A stretch of 64,000 nucleotides of DNA from Onchocerca volvulus (GCA_000499405.2 HG738138.1:17343119-17407118), one strand, 5' to 3'. Shown: positions 13,052-25,559, counted from the first letter of the stretch. The notes: a model not told the origin generated them from the letters alone. Made by a program: numbers and translations.

Positions 13052-14573
13052 TTTACTGCACAACTTATGATGTTTTATATTTTCTTTACTAAAAGAGAAT
13101 TTAACATTTTCATTCACTAAGAACTGATATTAATTCATCTCCCTGTGCAGGCAGTGAAGGAATGTTCTTTATAATTTAGCTGTAAATTGAGATTTTGGAG
13201 AACTTGCTGCAAACATCAATATTAAAGTTTGGATGAAAAATTCATTAAAATTAAGAATTTAGAGGAAATTAATCAGAATTCAATTAAAATGAGAAATTCA
13301 GAGGACACTGATCAGAATTATATCGAAAAAAATTCTGACTAATGTCCTCTAACTTTCGCAATGTTTTGCTACTAATTTTTATCCGTTGACAGAAATTTCA
13401 TTTCCAGAAATGTCCTTACCATCCTTTGTTAAAATTGGAAATATACTGGTTAATAAAGTACGAAAGGAAAAACAATAAGAATATTTCTAAGGATTTTTTC
13501 TTTTTTGGTTTTTTTTTTATTGCTTGTTCATTAAGTGTTCCCAAGATTGTTGTTCAATTCATTTGTTTGAATCTAATGTACAGAGAATAAATTTATTCTG
13601 GCGATTTTCACTGTGAAATGTGATTGACGTCGTCACCCCTGCCTGCTTAGTTGTTTCATTCTCAACGATCTTTCAGTGCAGTCCCAAGTACCTTAGCTCT
13701 TCCTGCGTCCTATCCTTATATTAGTAATATGGAAAAACTCGAACATACTCTACGAATTACCAAGAATATGAAAATACTCTGACATATAACGATCTCCCAT
13801 GTTAGCCTATTCCAGCTAGTTAGAGTCGTGATTTAACAACATAACGAAGTCCAGCAACAAGACATTTTTCCGCACTCCTATTAAGGCTAGGAATTCCATT
13901 CTGTCCGTCCATAAACAAATTATTCTTGGAACTTTAAGAGAGAGAATCGCCAAAATACTACTTTATTTCATGCTGAATCTGAAAGGTCCAAGAAGCTTCC
14001 AAAATCAATTTTCCAATGTTTCACTGTTCGATTAGCATGATGCATGATCAGAATTTCTTGCTTTCTTCAACATCTTGCCATAAGAACCAACAAGGAGTTA
14101 CTATTTATTTCGCTCAAATACTGTCACATTCTAACGAATAGCCATTCTATATGTTTGTGTTATCCAGAAATTCGTAGGGAAATCCATAAATTTACTAATT
14201 TTGGAAATCCGACTATTCTGCTACCAATGAAATTTTGGAAAACAATTTCGTCACTTCAAAATCCATAGAACAGTTCAATTTCTTCGTTAGATTCTTCCTT
14301 ATACAGTTGTTTGAATAAAAAAAAAAGAATCGGGAGCATATAATTCAGTAATAATGAACACGATGAAAACCAAAGATCGCATGATAAGAATATGGAGTAG
14401 GAAGAAGTACTACAGGAAAAAATGAAAAAAGAATAAAGAAGTCAAAGGTAAAGTATGTGATACAAAATAATGGATTCATCTCAGTACTCAAATAAGATAA
14501 CTTCTAATGAAAATAAAAGTAAGCAATCTTTAAATTATCAAACACTTTTATGACGAAAGATTAATCAGTCCAT
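13052..14573. other. Interval between convergent genes
   Basis: Shared 3' region of the modular-protein gene (plus) and eIF5 (minus). It contains the repeat and hairpin at 13244-13350. A possible acceptor followed by a short ORF near 13405 was not convincing. No other feature is supported. Confidence 0.5.
13244..13350. repeat. Two-copy ~39-bp direct repeat with a hairpin
   Basis: Two adjacent diverged copies (13244-13282 and 13283-13320) share attaaaat...aga and end in atcagaatt. The end of copy 2 (13300-13319) is the inverted complement of 13331-13350 with 17 of 20 positions matching, giving a stem around an 11-nt loop. Confidence 0.6.
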
Positions 14574-17243
14574 TTAGATATCGTCAATATTAACTTCATC
14601 ATCGTCCTCAATCTTAGCTTTTTCGGTTTGCGCATTGCCATTTATCTTCTTTGTCGCATCCAGTTCAACTGTTCCCACTTTTCGGGCGCGATCGTCAAAC
14701 TGTAGAAATAAATAAATTTGGAATTCAAATTCAACTAAGGAGAACCTCAGAACCGTCTCCCGACGTCTAAAGTTTCGATAGAATATACATGAGGGAGGTA
14801 TGGCAGCCTACAATCAAAGGTAAATTATTTATGACAAGAAAACCGGGTACTGCTATGGAGAAATATATCAAGATAATGGCTGTTCTCATAAATGATATGT
14901 AATAGAACAGAAGGAAATCACAAGAGACGAGTAGGAACATATTATGGCATAAACTGTCTTCTTATATTCCGTATAAATAAAAAAAAAACTTTACTTCGAT
15001 ATTCTTTCTTGCGGGATTTGAAGGAGTGAATAAAAGATTTTTCAAAAGAAAAGATAATGACTTCTAAATCATACTTCAATAGCTTCATCGTCCTCATCAT
15101 CGCTTTCATCTTCCTCTGCATTCTTCAACCAATCCAAAACGGGCTGCGCTTTACTGATTATTTCTGCACATAGTTTCTTCTTGACATATTTCTTGCTCGG
15201 CTTAAAAGAATAACTCCGTATAATCTTATTTTTGTTAACTTGAATTTCTAAAAGCTCGAAATTTTAAAACCTTATAAACACAGTTCCATTTCCATACCTT
15301 TTCACCCCAAGCAAGAAGAACTTCCTCTTCCACCACATCGGTATCATAAAGTGCTTTAATGATATGAGCTGATTTTGGCAACAAGATGTCAAAATGTTTT
15401 GAAATGAGTTGTTCAATACCACCTAGTAGATGACGCTGCGCCTGAAGTTGAATATGATTTAGGAATTTCAAACAAAACTAGTAAGTTCCAATTCAGAAAA
15501 AAAAACAATAAACTTTAAATTCGAGAATAACAAATAATTCTAAAAATGTTGTGATGCAAACCTTATGGTCGTTAACAGTAAAACGCAGGAGAATGTTTCG
15601 ATATTCCATGATTTGATTGACAACGTTCGCATCAAATAAAACGTCAGCCAACAAAAGAGTAGCTTTTGATTTCAGCTCCAATCTTTCTGCCTCATTTAGT
15701 AATTTCTTACTATTCTGCAACATACGTCTTCTATTATAAATTTTCAGCAGATTTCTTTCAGATATAGAAATTCAATATTACTTCTCTATTTGAAAGAATT
15801 ATTTCTGAAGTTAGTCAGGATGAACAGAGAACGGGAACGGTTTGCCAATTAATATTATTACCTTTCACAAACACAGCTCCGGTCAAGTATAAAAACCTAA
15901 TCAAAATAACTTTATTCATAGTATACATGCTAATGAATTATAGACAAAGCTTGATTTCTGAATCTTAACAAAGAAATTAGATTGCCTGAATTGTGCCATC
16001 AGCTTTAGCTTTCAAGAAATACTCATGAAGCATATCAAGTCGCTCTTCGATTGGTTTATCGAGATCTCTGCTAATTATCAATTTGCCGATTTGTGCAGAA
16101 ACTCCGCCAGCCACGTCATCAATTGGCTCTGCCCAATCATCATCAATATCATCCGATGCACTTCCATTCTGCAATATTTCGGTGATGAAATAAAATACGA
16201 CTCTAAATGAGAAGAAAATTAAAGGAACTGAAAATTTTTTAGCAATATGCTCACCAACTCTTTATCACTCGGAATTTCTCCATCTATTATCGAATTATCT
16301 GTCGAACCACTATTACCATTTTCTTTCTTTTCCTTCTCATCGACCTTCGGCGGATTCTTCATGATAAATGTTGACAGCTTATGCTTGGGATCAATGATTG
16401 AAGTATTTCCACAAGCTTTGCATTTACTATGAATCTGACCCTTCTTCACGACCTGGAAATCGAGTTTTCAAACTACAGACATAATAAAGCCTCCTAGCAT
16501 TAAAAAAAAAAAACCTGAACCAAGAAAGGTAAAACAGAGTAATTACAAGAAATACTTTACCAAAGTGGTTTCAGGATTCTCACATGCTGCACACAAGACA
16601 AATTTTCTAATGAAACCATCGAGAATATCTTGCAGTTTGGCCGCATCATGTTCACCGTTCACGATAAAACGTTCATTTTTCATATCAAAATTAGTTTGCG
16701 CGCCCAATTCGCACCCAAAATATTTAGTTGGGTCTATAATAACAATGATAATATGATATGTGGAATGATTTCACCATATTTTTCTGCTTGCAGTTAAAAT
16801 CATTGCGATCACTGTCCACAGCATATTTCGTCTCAGTATATCTCAAGGTCCAAAGACACTTCTTAATGCTTGAAATAATAAACACAACACTGATCTAAGA
16901 ACAGATTCCAAATAATCAGGCAATATCAGTAATAACAAAAAATGATTAAAAAGGTGATAATATATAAGGACTTTACCAAAAGAAATACTTACAAGTTGGT
17001 GGACGCTCAAGGGCTTTGGCAATATCGGTCATGTTTGCAATGACAGTTTTGATTCCATTGCCTTTGCCTTCGACCTGCAAAATATTGCCTTATAGATTCG
17101 AGAAAATCGAACTATGTATACAGAAACAATATATATTAACATCCTTTATCTTGCTTGAATGATGAAATAACCTTCGCTTGTAGCCGGGGCATTTTGTAAC
17201 GATAAAAGGGGTCGAGTACGTTGCGGTTGATATTGATTGCCAT
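14574..17243 (-). CDS. eif-5: Eukaryotic translation initiation factor 5 (eIF5), complete
   Basis: eIF5 is the GTPase-activating protein for eIF2 in the 43S/48S pre-initiation complex and couples start-codon recognition to GTP hydrolysis. The model has nine exons: 17172-17243, 16993-17074, 16561-16733, 16255-16452, 15986-16168, 15562-15714, 15298-15441, 15075-15200 and 14574-14699. They encode 418 residues, near the usual length. The N-terminus runs [19 protein letters not shown] and keeps Arg15, the catalytic arginine finger of the family. A zinc ribbon uses Cys99, Cys102, Cys120 and Cys123. An acidic linker (ASDDIDDDW) leads to the C-terminal W2/MIF4G-like domain, about residues 237-385, which contacts eIF2-beta and eIF3 in known homologues. 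The end is acidic (EVNIDDI). Intron 5 has a GC donor rather than GT. The gene is convergent with its left neighbour. Confidence 0.97.
15715..15985 (-). other. GC-AG intron in eIF5
   Basis: After the Thr-Ile-Gln codons ending at 15986 no GT donor exists before an in-frame TAA three codons on. Family alignment requires joining to Asn-Ser-Lys-Lys at 15714, whose acceptor is TTGCAG. The donor is therefore CAG|GCAATC. Retention would truncate the protein before the W2 domain. Confidence 0.75.
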
Positions 17244-17297
17244 TTCCGTTCAATTTTATCCGTTCAAAATTTGTGATAAACAAATTCCGTGAAAAAC

Positions 17298-17311
17298 CTG
17301 TAAAAAAAAAA
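17298..17311 (-). promoter_or_regulatory. Probable leader or 5'UTR splice acceptor of eIF5
   Basis: On the minus strand a T12 tract followed by ACAG lies about 54 nt before the ATG. It fits spliced-leader addition or a 5'UTR intron. Confidence 0.45.
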
Positions 17312-17740
17312 AATCCAGATAACAATTATCTTGACTATAAAAGCTGTCAAGTCCATAATCCAAAAAACCTCCAAACAGCGCATCACAAATGAAATTATTT
17401 TAAATTAAAATTCCTAGATTATTTTCCGATTCATGAACAGGTTTTACCGTAACAGTTGCCACTTTTGAAACGCTTTTTCAGCTAAATGACCAACAGTCAA
17501 CGACAACGGGCGACAATGCATCAATTTTAATAAGCAGATTTTCGAAGACAGGATTGGTGCTCGCCGTATATTTTTGCAACTATGAGCACACAAAAGAAAG
17601 TCATGCAAAGAAAAAAAACGACAAGTTTTTCAAATGTAGCAGAAAGTACGACCACTCACAACTAAACCAAGCAATTCAATAGATTTGCTTTCCATGTTTT
17701 CCAGCCTTCATTTTTAATGATTTGGAAAAAAATGACAAGT

Positions 17741-18314
17741 TTATGCAAATCTTAAACTGCACAAAGTCTGCTCACAAATATATTGATTATTTCTCCCATA
17801 TACATTTTCCTCAAGTATACAATATAATCTTTCTACCATACAATCGATTAACATACTGATACTGGAGTCAACGTTAGGAGAGAATTTTGACGTGGAAGCG
17901 ACTAGGCCACTGCTTGTGCACTGTGTATCCCCCAAATGGCATACGTGAATAAGGGAATAAAACAAGCAATGCGATTCTACGCCACACAACTCTTCGAAAG
18001 TCTCCTTCAGTTTCTTTCGTTTTCGCGACAACCTCCCTGAAATGAAAAACTCATCTTTCAATTACATCCAAAAAGAATCGAATAATGAATATATCCTAAA
18101 CTACCAAAATTAATAAAATTCCCGCAAAAAAACATCTTTCCAAAAAATTCACAAAATATTATCGATACTCTTTCTCCATTATTCACAAGATAGAATTTGA
18201 AGTACTGAAAAGTCAATCAAGAACATTTAACAAAAATTAACAGTGTTTACCTTCCTGAGGGTTGTCAACCATAAAATCACAAATGCTAAAGTTAGTGTTG
18301 GGGTGTAAAAACAT
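17741..18314 (-). CDS. Small unknown basic/Ser-rich protein, two exons
   Basis: The last exon, 17741-18036, keeps a 98-codon frame open after TTTTTCATTTCAG. It joins in phase 1 to 18251-18314, which ends at a GTAAAC donor. From ATG at 18314 the product has 119 residues. A basic patch (RLSRKRKKLKE) is followed by several Cys and Ser-rich segments. The frame stays open upstream to about 18385, and an acceptor CATTTTCAG at 18370 could start the exon, so a further 5' exon is possible. Two longer hydrophobic frames at 18227-18737 overlap but do not match phase with the last exon. No family is recognised. The gene lies head to tail with eIF5. Confidence 0.45.
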
Positions 18315-18960
18315 GCAACTGTTAGAGGCCAACGACTTACTGCTCTTCTGAGGATATCCAAAAGAATTCCTGAAAATGTCTGAATCATAATAACTGCATT
18401 CATATCAAATGAAACATAGAGAAAACGACGGAGTAGAGAGAACGGCGAAAAAGAAGGCATTAGATCTCGAATAATATAGCGTAGATGGTCAAATCTTGCA
18501 AAAACCTCTTTTTGCATTGCTACAGATTACAGTGAATGGAAATAGGATTAACAAGATGAACAGCATCATTGGCAACAAAATTGATCTTGAAATGCCGACA
18601 CCTAAGCAGCACTTTATATTACAAACTTTAAACGCTCGTTTTAGCAACTCCAAACACTGCCTGCCATCCTCTTTTCTCGTCCTCTGAGATGGTTTCAATT
18701 TGAAAATTAGAGAAAATAATCGATAAATGGCAGGCACTCAGGAATATAGAGAGAGAGAGAGAAAATGTAGAGAAGGCAGAAGAAAAAAGCATAGGAATTT
18801 AGGAGAAAATTCCAGATTCTATTAGTCAATAATTTATTTAAAAAAAAACATTTTTAAACTGGAATTGAAGTTTTGCTGTCGCAAATTATACCGTACTTTA
18901 AATGTTCTATAAACTTTATTTTGAACTGACTAGAGCATTTGAATTCTAATACTTCTTATT

Positions 18961-18963
<3 letters not shown>

Positions 18964-18998
<35 letters not shown>

Positions 18999-19000
18999 AT

Positions 19001-19038
<38 letters not shown>
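18964..19038. repeat. Abutting poly-A tracts with T-rich core
   Basis: A run of 28 A, then TTTT-AAAA-T8, then 31 A. The internal TTTTAAAATTTT is palindromic. Lengths of such runs are prone to assembly error. Confidence 0.7.
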
Positions 19039-19040
<2 letters not shown>

Positions 19041-20204
19041 AAAAAACAAAGCGCAGTTTAGTGCTCGGATATTATAAAAAATAGCTGTAAAGCAATGGAT
19101 AATGAATTATCGAGCAGTTCAATTCAACTCCAACAACTACGCCTGCACTGGCCTAAAAAATATCTTTAAATTTCCGCTGGAAATTGGCACGACTATAGTC
19201 AGCAGCTGTCAGGACAAAACCGATCGAAATGCGATTCTACCTGATGATATCACTACTAGCCACATATTGACAAATTCATATTTTTATATTTCTGCTATAT
19301 CTCCTCTCCTTCCATTCTTTGCCAATGTGCCTGTTTTCATGAAATTTATTATCATTAATGGCTGAAAAGAATTCGTCTCGCCACTGCATACGTACAATCA
19401 ACAATATAATTTCATACGAGAGACAAAGAATGTCCCATTTCAAACATAATTCCTTCGTGGTGTAATAGTATCAACAATTCCAATAAATCTATGTTTCGCC
19501 GAAATTTCATTCAAGTGTAAGAAATACAAATAAATAAAGTCAGAAGAAATAAGCTGGATGAATTGTATTCTAAATTACTTTCACTTGGCATAAAATTGCA
19601 CCCTAGATCGTTTATATAAGATTGGCGTTGTGAAACGTAACAATCATCACTCCTCGATCAGTATAAAAGTCATAAAAGAGTCATTACGCCTTAGACAAAC
19701 ATAATATTGTCTCTCTGAGGGATTAAATTATGTAAAAAACTAAATGTCTATTTTAGACATTAATTAAAAATTGCAACAATGGTAATTTCAGATACAATCC
19801 TGCGGGAAGGTACGGAAAATTCTAACATAATGACGTGAAAGACAAGTATTCCATCGTATGTGGAATACAGAAATCAAATAAACGAAATTTCGCACCTGAA
19901 GAATGTAATGTTAATCTACAAAAGCGAAAAAAAATCTACCAAATTTTCAAGCTTCAGTATTTCACGCGGTTGAGGATAGCCTAAATTCTTCCTAAACACG
20001 CGTTGCGCCTCTTCAATATGACACGTTAACAATTTCACATCCGCCTTCATCTACACTTTTGCATATTTCAACATCACTAAGTTTACGTGTTACGTGCCAC
20101 TTCCACTCACAACTGACAGTGAAATCACACACACTCCAGCCGAAAAGATCAACGAACAACGCACACCGTCCGCACCTATCCCTCCAACGCTGATACTAAA
20201 CACG

Positions 20205-20318
20205 AGCTCCACACGCACACTTACAAAGACACAGACAGACACACCGACATAAGTATACACAAACATACAGACATACAAATATATATAACAGAGAAACATA
20301 CAAACATAAACTGCTGAT
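20205..20318. repeat. Degenerate CA/CATA-rich simple repeat
   Basis: Interrupted 'acacacgcacac', 'agacagacacacc' and 'acatacagacatac' motifs. The long antisense open frame across it is only a by-product of the repeat. Confidence 0.6.
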
Positions 20319-21474
20319 AACACGCAAAGGGGACGCTCGTGACTCATGATATGTATTGTAGTGTATTGGGGAACGTGAGCCGTGAAAAGTGGGGGTAGGG
20401 ATTTGAAGGAGACAGGGCGGAAAAGTACCACAAACAGAGGTCAATGCAGATAAAAGTATAGGTTGAGGTCACTTATTGCTTGTACTTTCATTCATTGTTA
20501 GGTCCAGTTCTGAACAATAACAAAAAAAACTTCCCGAAGTGCAAAATGATCTTGCGTCAAACCTGGCCTGATTAATAAGCGAAGAAATGAAATTTAAAGT
20601 GATTTCCAATGTATTTAAAGTATTTGATTAATCAATATTAACATGTGTCGTGAGAAAGTAATTCCACGTCACGTTACGTCTTCATCGATTTTCTAATCAT
20701 TTTTGATAATTGGGTAAGAAAATTGCTGGATTCTAGATGACTGAGTTAGCTAAACCGAAATTGGTGCAAAGTCAGAATTGTTTTACCATCACAGAACAAT
20801 AGATTGTTGAGTTTGACAAAATCAAACCTTTTTTTTTTTCCATGTTCTACAGGTATTATTGGGCACTCCTGAATTTCAGAAATAAGCGGATATATGTGGT
20901 AGATGAGACAATCGTTGACATTATAGCTGATGTGTCACTAGGAACCGAGAAAAGTTTTGAATCTATTCACCGTATTCATAGTTTCAATCAATTATTTTAG
21001 TAAGAAAAGTTTCTGACAACAGTAAGGCCAGAAAAACAAGGTTGACAGCTCATAATGATCTCAGTAAGATCTTTTCATCGTTTTGATTTTAGCATAGCAA
21101 GTTAACAAATTTTTTTTTTTTCTCAGGGTTTTTTTTAAGAATGACAATTCGTGAATACAAAGTTAAAACTGGGGAAAATAATAGAAAGCAGATGAAATAC
21201 TTTTTTTCTTGTATGTTCAAGTTTATTTTTATAAATTTAAGAAGGTTCAGTTGGAAATATATTTTAAAATTAAGCGAAAAATGGATTTTAATTTGTTCAT
21301 CGCTAATTTGTTTTGACTGTAAGCTTACTTGTCCTTTGGTCCATTATTTAAGGGCCCCATAATTATGTTACATTAAAATTTATCAATATCCTGATATAGA
21401 CAAAAAGTATTTCCTTTGCATTTTTCGACATTTTTAAAAGTTAGTTTTGCAAAAAATAGTTAGAGGAACGAATG

Positions 21475-21511
21475 ATTAAACACTAATGTTGAAAACACAT
21501 TAGTGTTTAAT
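21475..21511. repeat. Perfect 15-bp inverted repeat
   Basis: The arm attaaacactaatgt is followed by a 7-nt loop and its exact complement. No coding feature is adjacent. Confidence 0.75.
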
Positions 21512-23593
21512 AATTTTCGTCAAAGTGGTTATGCAGGTTATGCAAAAAAAAAAAAAAAAAAAAAAAAAAAAGAAAAAATTGCATTTTCGAATTGGAAATT
21601 TCAAATCATTATAATCAGATTTGAACTTGATTAAAACAAAAACCACTATAATTAATACAATTTTGCCAATAAGAAAGAGATTTTTTTATTTCCATGACAT
21701 AAAAATTATTTCGAGTGCACGAACTCCTGAAAATTAACTAGTTATGGAAGCATTTTCATTGCAAGATGTTGAGATCACTTTTGGTAAAGACGGTCAGTGA
21801 CCATTCTCATGGAGAATATTTGGAACTCTTCTATTATTGCTATTTGAAGGCAGTATAATTTTCGATGCATCTTATCGACCTGCTGAATATGCTTCATTCT
21901 TTCCAGTTATTTTGAAATGCCGAACAGCCATAAAATGGTCAATGATGAATTCCTCGACAATCATAATAGGAAAATGGATTATCTATTAACGATTGTTGAG
22001 AGTTGTTTGTTTTCAACTTTTGATTGCCAACCACTGCATTTGTCTTTTTCGAAAGACTTCACTGCATTGCATATTCTTAAAAGTTCTACGCCAATGCATT
22101 GTTGGTATTGCCAATTGCTTCCACTACTTTACGAATCATGCTGAATTCAAGTAAAAAATCATGGGAACTTATTTTTTGTCTAACACACTTTCTTCAATCT
22201 AAAATAAATGTGAAAAAAAAGGAGAATTAATGACTCGGAAAAAAATATTAAGAAATACGCATAAAATTACTATAGAATATAATCACATTTATTTAAAAAT
22301 ATCATATAATTTCAAAAAGAAAATGCGAAAAAAAATTTTTTCTGCATTTTTAACACTTTATATACATGCCTATAATAGAAACTTACAACTTCTGCGATAC
22401 GATAAAAAATTTAAACTGATCTTTATGTTAATTTTCATTTTTTTTTTTTACGCTGAATAGGGTTATCCTTAATTTTTATTTTTTTACGCTGAATACGGTT
22501 ATTTTTACTGGCTGGACTTTGATTGGACTTTGGTTACGATCGTGAGAAATTTTCCTTCAAAAACATAATAATCAAGATTTTCCTTTCGGTCTTGAGATGT
22601 CAAAAACTTGTAAGATACGATAAAAAACTCAAACTGATCCAGAAATGAATGTTCCCTGTATCTCTAAAGTTTCATTTCTATTTCCATTTATTAATTTATA
22701 TGTATCAAGGCAGATCATGTCAGTTGAATTCGTTTACAATCTCTTGTACACTTCTTTTCTGACCATATATGTTTCATTTTGGAGGCCTAAAGATTTTTGC
22801 GTTTTAAAATGTAACATTTAATTTGATTCTAGTAAAAGATACTCATTCAATCACTTATGATACATGGATCAGAACATTCTCAAATCAATTATATCATAGT
22901 TACCGTAAGTTATAACAATAAAAAACTGGCAGAGCTAGCGTAAATGGCATCCTTTACAATTTTTTTTTTTTAAATCCCTTGATAAGCAATCTATTTTTGG
23001 CGGGAGCTGTTAGTTTCTACTGGGACACAGTAATATCTCGCAATAATATTCTGCGTTGTCATGTAAGCATCGTCAATTATTTCGTGATTTGCAAGTGCGG
23101 AATTGTAAGTATCTGTAAGATCATGTAGTTCTACTTGAAAATTGATTTTCTTGCAAGTCTACGATTTCTTCAGTGCTTCTTTCATATTATCTCTCCTGAA
23201 GATTACTCACTTTAATCTTCCACCTGGTTAGAAAAGTTAGCTACTTTTGAGAAAGACTATAAGCCTTCATTAAAATTAAATGTAGCAAAATTCGCATGGG
23301 AAGTGGTAATTTCAATTATTTATTCGGTTTGTTGTATAAAAAATCGGAAGTTTTAAAACAAAAGATTAAAATAGTTACTAGTTTCCTCAAAAATTGATCT
23401 CGCGATGCGTGTCAGCGAAGACATTTCATTTTGCGATCTTTTGTTATTTCCATTGTAAGCGCCAGAAATCATACTGTAATGTGATGACTGATATGGTTAA
23501 ACGAATGTTGACTGTTGAAAGACTGAAAGATCGCATATGAACACAAATAAATTATTTTCCTGATAACATATTTTCCTGATAACTTTATTTCAG

Positions 23594-23830
23594 CAAGCAA
23601 TCAAGAACACTAATGATAACGAACTGAAAAGCGTTACGGACGATTGCCATTCTTTTGGAAGAATCTCTTCTGTTGTGGTAGTTTAGAAACTGTAGCTTAT
23701 AATATTCTCCTTTTCACCCGTCATTTAAGATACTAAAAAAATCATTACTCAAGAATGCTGATAATTTCAGCTTCAGAAATATTTATACTGCAGGGATTTA
23801 ACAAGCATAAGGCCTCGCAGACTACTTTAA
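23594..23830 (+). CDS. Weak candidate for two short exons
   Basis: After TTTATTTCAG, 28 codons are open to a GTAGTT donor (23594-23677). After AATTTCAG, 20 codons follow to TAA (23771-23830) in matching phase. No start exon is certain; a possible one begins with ATG near 23484. No family is recognised and chance is a real possibility. Confidence 0.18.
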
Positions 23831-24180
23831 TAAGACAACATCAATATTAATTAGCAATCCTGAAAAATTCTACATCGTTCCAATTTTTTTTTCTATTATG
23901 CGATTTTCTTGCTCACTTTATTATTTCCAATTTTTTTGGGTAAGAATGTTTCATGGTATCTAAAAACTGACTGGTTTAAAATATATCGTAGCTGATATTG
24001 ATACTGCTACTACTATGATTATGAGTACCAACAATTCGGTAGCGAGATTATTACATAGATGATAATGTGAGCATCACTATAATTCACAATAATAGTATTG
24101 CTATACAATCCCAGTATCAGTTCAACCGAATGATAAAGTATCCGAATTACTGAGAAGTGCTAATATTGAAGAAGTTCCAG

Positions 24181-25389
24181 ATGCTTTTCCGCAAACTGAT
24201 ATTAGCTTGCCTAGTGGTATCAACATATTCGGCATTTTGGAACGTCTTCAGCATGAAAAAATGCGTCGGTGGAAAAAGTTTATTCTATTACAACGGATAT
24301 GGATGTAATTGTGGACTAGGACAAAATTATAAAATTCCGCTTGATGATGTAGACACGTAAATTTTTTATCTTCTTAAATTACGATTAAACACTGCTAAAA
24401 AAGCTTGCTGAAATCCTCTAATTCGTGTAAATAAGTGGTTGTGATAGTTTAAATGTTTAAATGTTAAATTTTAATTAAATTTAATTTAAAAAACAGAAAG
24501 GGATCGACAACAAATGGAATAATGCTACTTTGGATTGTTATTTCATATATAGAAATCGTCGGGAATCATTTGATTTGCCCATCATTCGCACAGAAGATTC
24601 TGGGATGAAGTATAATCACATGTTGTGTAATCGAATATCGTTATCCTAGAAGGGTTGCCAGATACTTGATTTGAATGCATCCGCTGTTTAAAACTGGAAG
24701 ATTAAATGCAAAACTTTCTCATTTTTTCTTATTGAAATTTATGAAAATTTTATTTCAGTTGTTGCTTACGCCACAAGGGTTGCTACAATAGAGCTTTAGA
24801 AAGTGGTGATTGTGAACATCGGTTGCTACCCTACCTTACCATTTACGAATGGAAATGCGTGAATCAGAATCCCATCTGTACCGGTTTGTTTTCATCTCTT
24901 TGCTATAATTCTTGCAAGATAAAAGTTTAGGATGTATGTAATTTGAATGATTAGCTAAGTGACTTGGAAATTTTCCGGAAGAAAAAAAATCCCAGATTAC
25001 TGTTTATTCATGTGATATCATGTATTAGTTACTTATATGCCAATCATATTAATTAAAAAAATAAACTAAAAAAGGTGGGATTCAAACTCTTGAAATACTG
25101 AATGAATCCAATGAGCTTAATAGCCATATATGGATATTTAAAGTTCCGTAAAGCGTTCTCTGTCCTAAGTTAGAATCATGAATCATCACGTGACGAAAAC
25201 TACCAATGATGTAATAATTTACATTTTTTAACAATGTTAACTTAATTTTAAAATTATCAATTTAATTTAGAAGATGCGACGAATTCAGAGAATGCTTGCG
25301 CAACAGCAATTTGCAGTTGTGATAGCGAACTCGTTAGCTGTTTGAAAAAGGCCCAATTTTCCTATCCGAAATTACAATGTTCATCATAA
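24181..25389 (+). CDS. Secreted phospholipase A2-like protein with Lys at the Asp49 position
   Basis: Three exons (24181-24356, 24759-24883, 25271-25389) encode 139 residues, a normal size for secreted PLA2, which cleaves the sn-2 ester of phospholipids in a calcium-dependent way. Residues 1-18 are a signal peptide (MLFRKLILACLVVSTYSA). The calcium loop is YGCNCGLGQ at 40-48, where the usual second Gly pair is Gly-Gln. The active-site segment is CCLRHKGCY: the catalytic His64 is present, but the next residue, normally the calcium ligand Asp of CCxxHDxC, is Lys65. The partner Asp of the CDR-like motif is kept (CSCDSEL, Asp118), as are many Cys. By analogy with Lys49 homologues known in other animals it is probably weak or inactive as a lipase; that is inference. 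The ATG directly follows an AG (GTTCCAG), a possible leader acceptor. Confidence 0.88.
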
Positions 25390-25543
25390 ATTGTCATATG
25401 TTAACAAAAGAAGCAGGCAGTAATAATTCCATTTTGAAAAGAAATGAAGCGATGAAATGAAATTTTAGTTAAGAAATCACTTTCGAGAGGATTAAAACTG
25501 TTTTTTTCTGTTTAAACAATTGAATATTATCTATATGATATGC

Positions 25544-25549
25544 AATAAA
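25544..25549 (+). terminator. Possible polyadenylation signal of the PLA2-like gene
   Basis: AATAAA lies 155 nt after the stop codon, inside GCAATAAAATG. Confidence 0.35.
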
Positions 25550-25559
25550 ATGATAAGAA

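Larger units (their letters stand above)
18400..23480. other. Non-coding interval
   Basis: About 5 kb of AT-rich DNA. It holds a (GA)n tract at 18748-18761, the poly-A block at 18964-19038, a CA/TA-rich low-complexity stretch at 20205-20318, a poly-A run at 21544-21571 and a perfect inverted repeat at 21475-21511. Frames at 19102-19365 and 21917-22144 are open but lack splice or family support. Confidence 0.45.

Noticed and set aside
18227..18737. Hydrophobic minus-strand frames suggesting a multi-span membrane protein
   Set aside because: Their phases do not join to the downstream exon, while another frame does with good sites.
20090..20444. Two long overlapping minus-strand open frames
   Set aside because: They read through a CA/TA simple repeat and give low-complexity Val/Cys/Tyr strings.
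25076..25140. tRNA-like boxes on the minus strand (agctcattgg and gtttgaatccc, followed by TTTTTT)
   Set aside because: The spacing between boxes is too short and the acceptor and T stems do not pair, so no tRNA is called.
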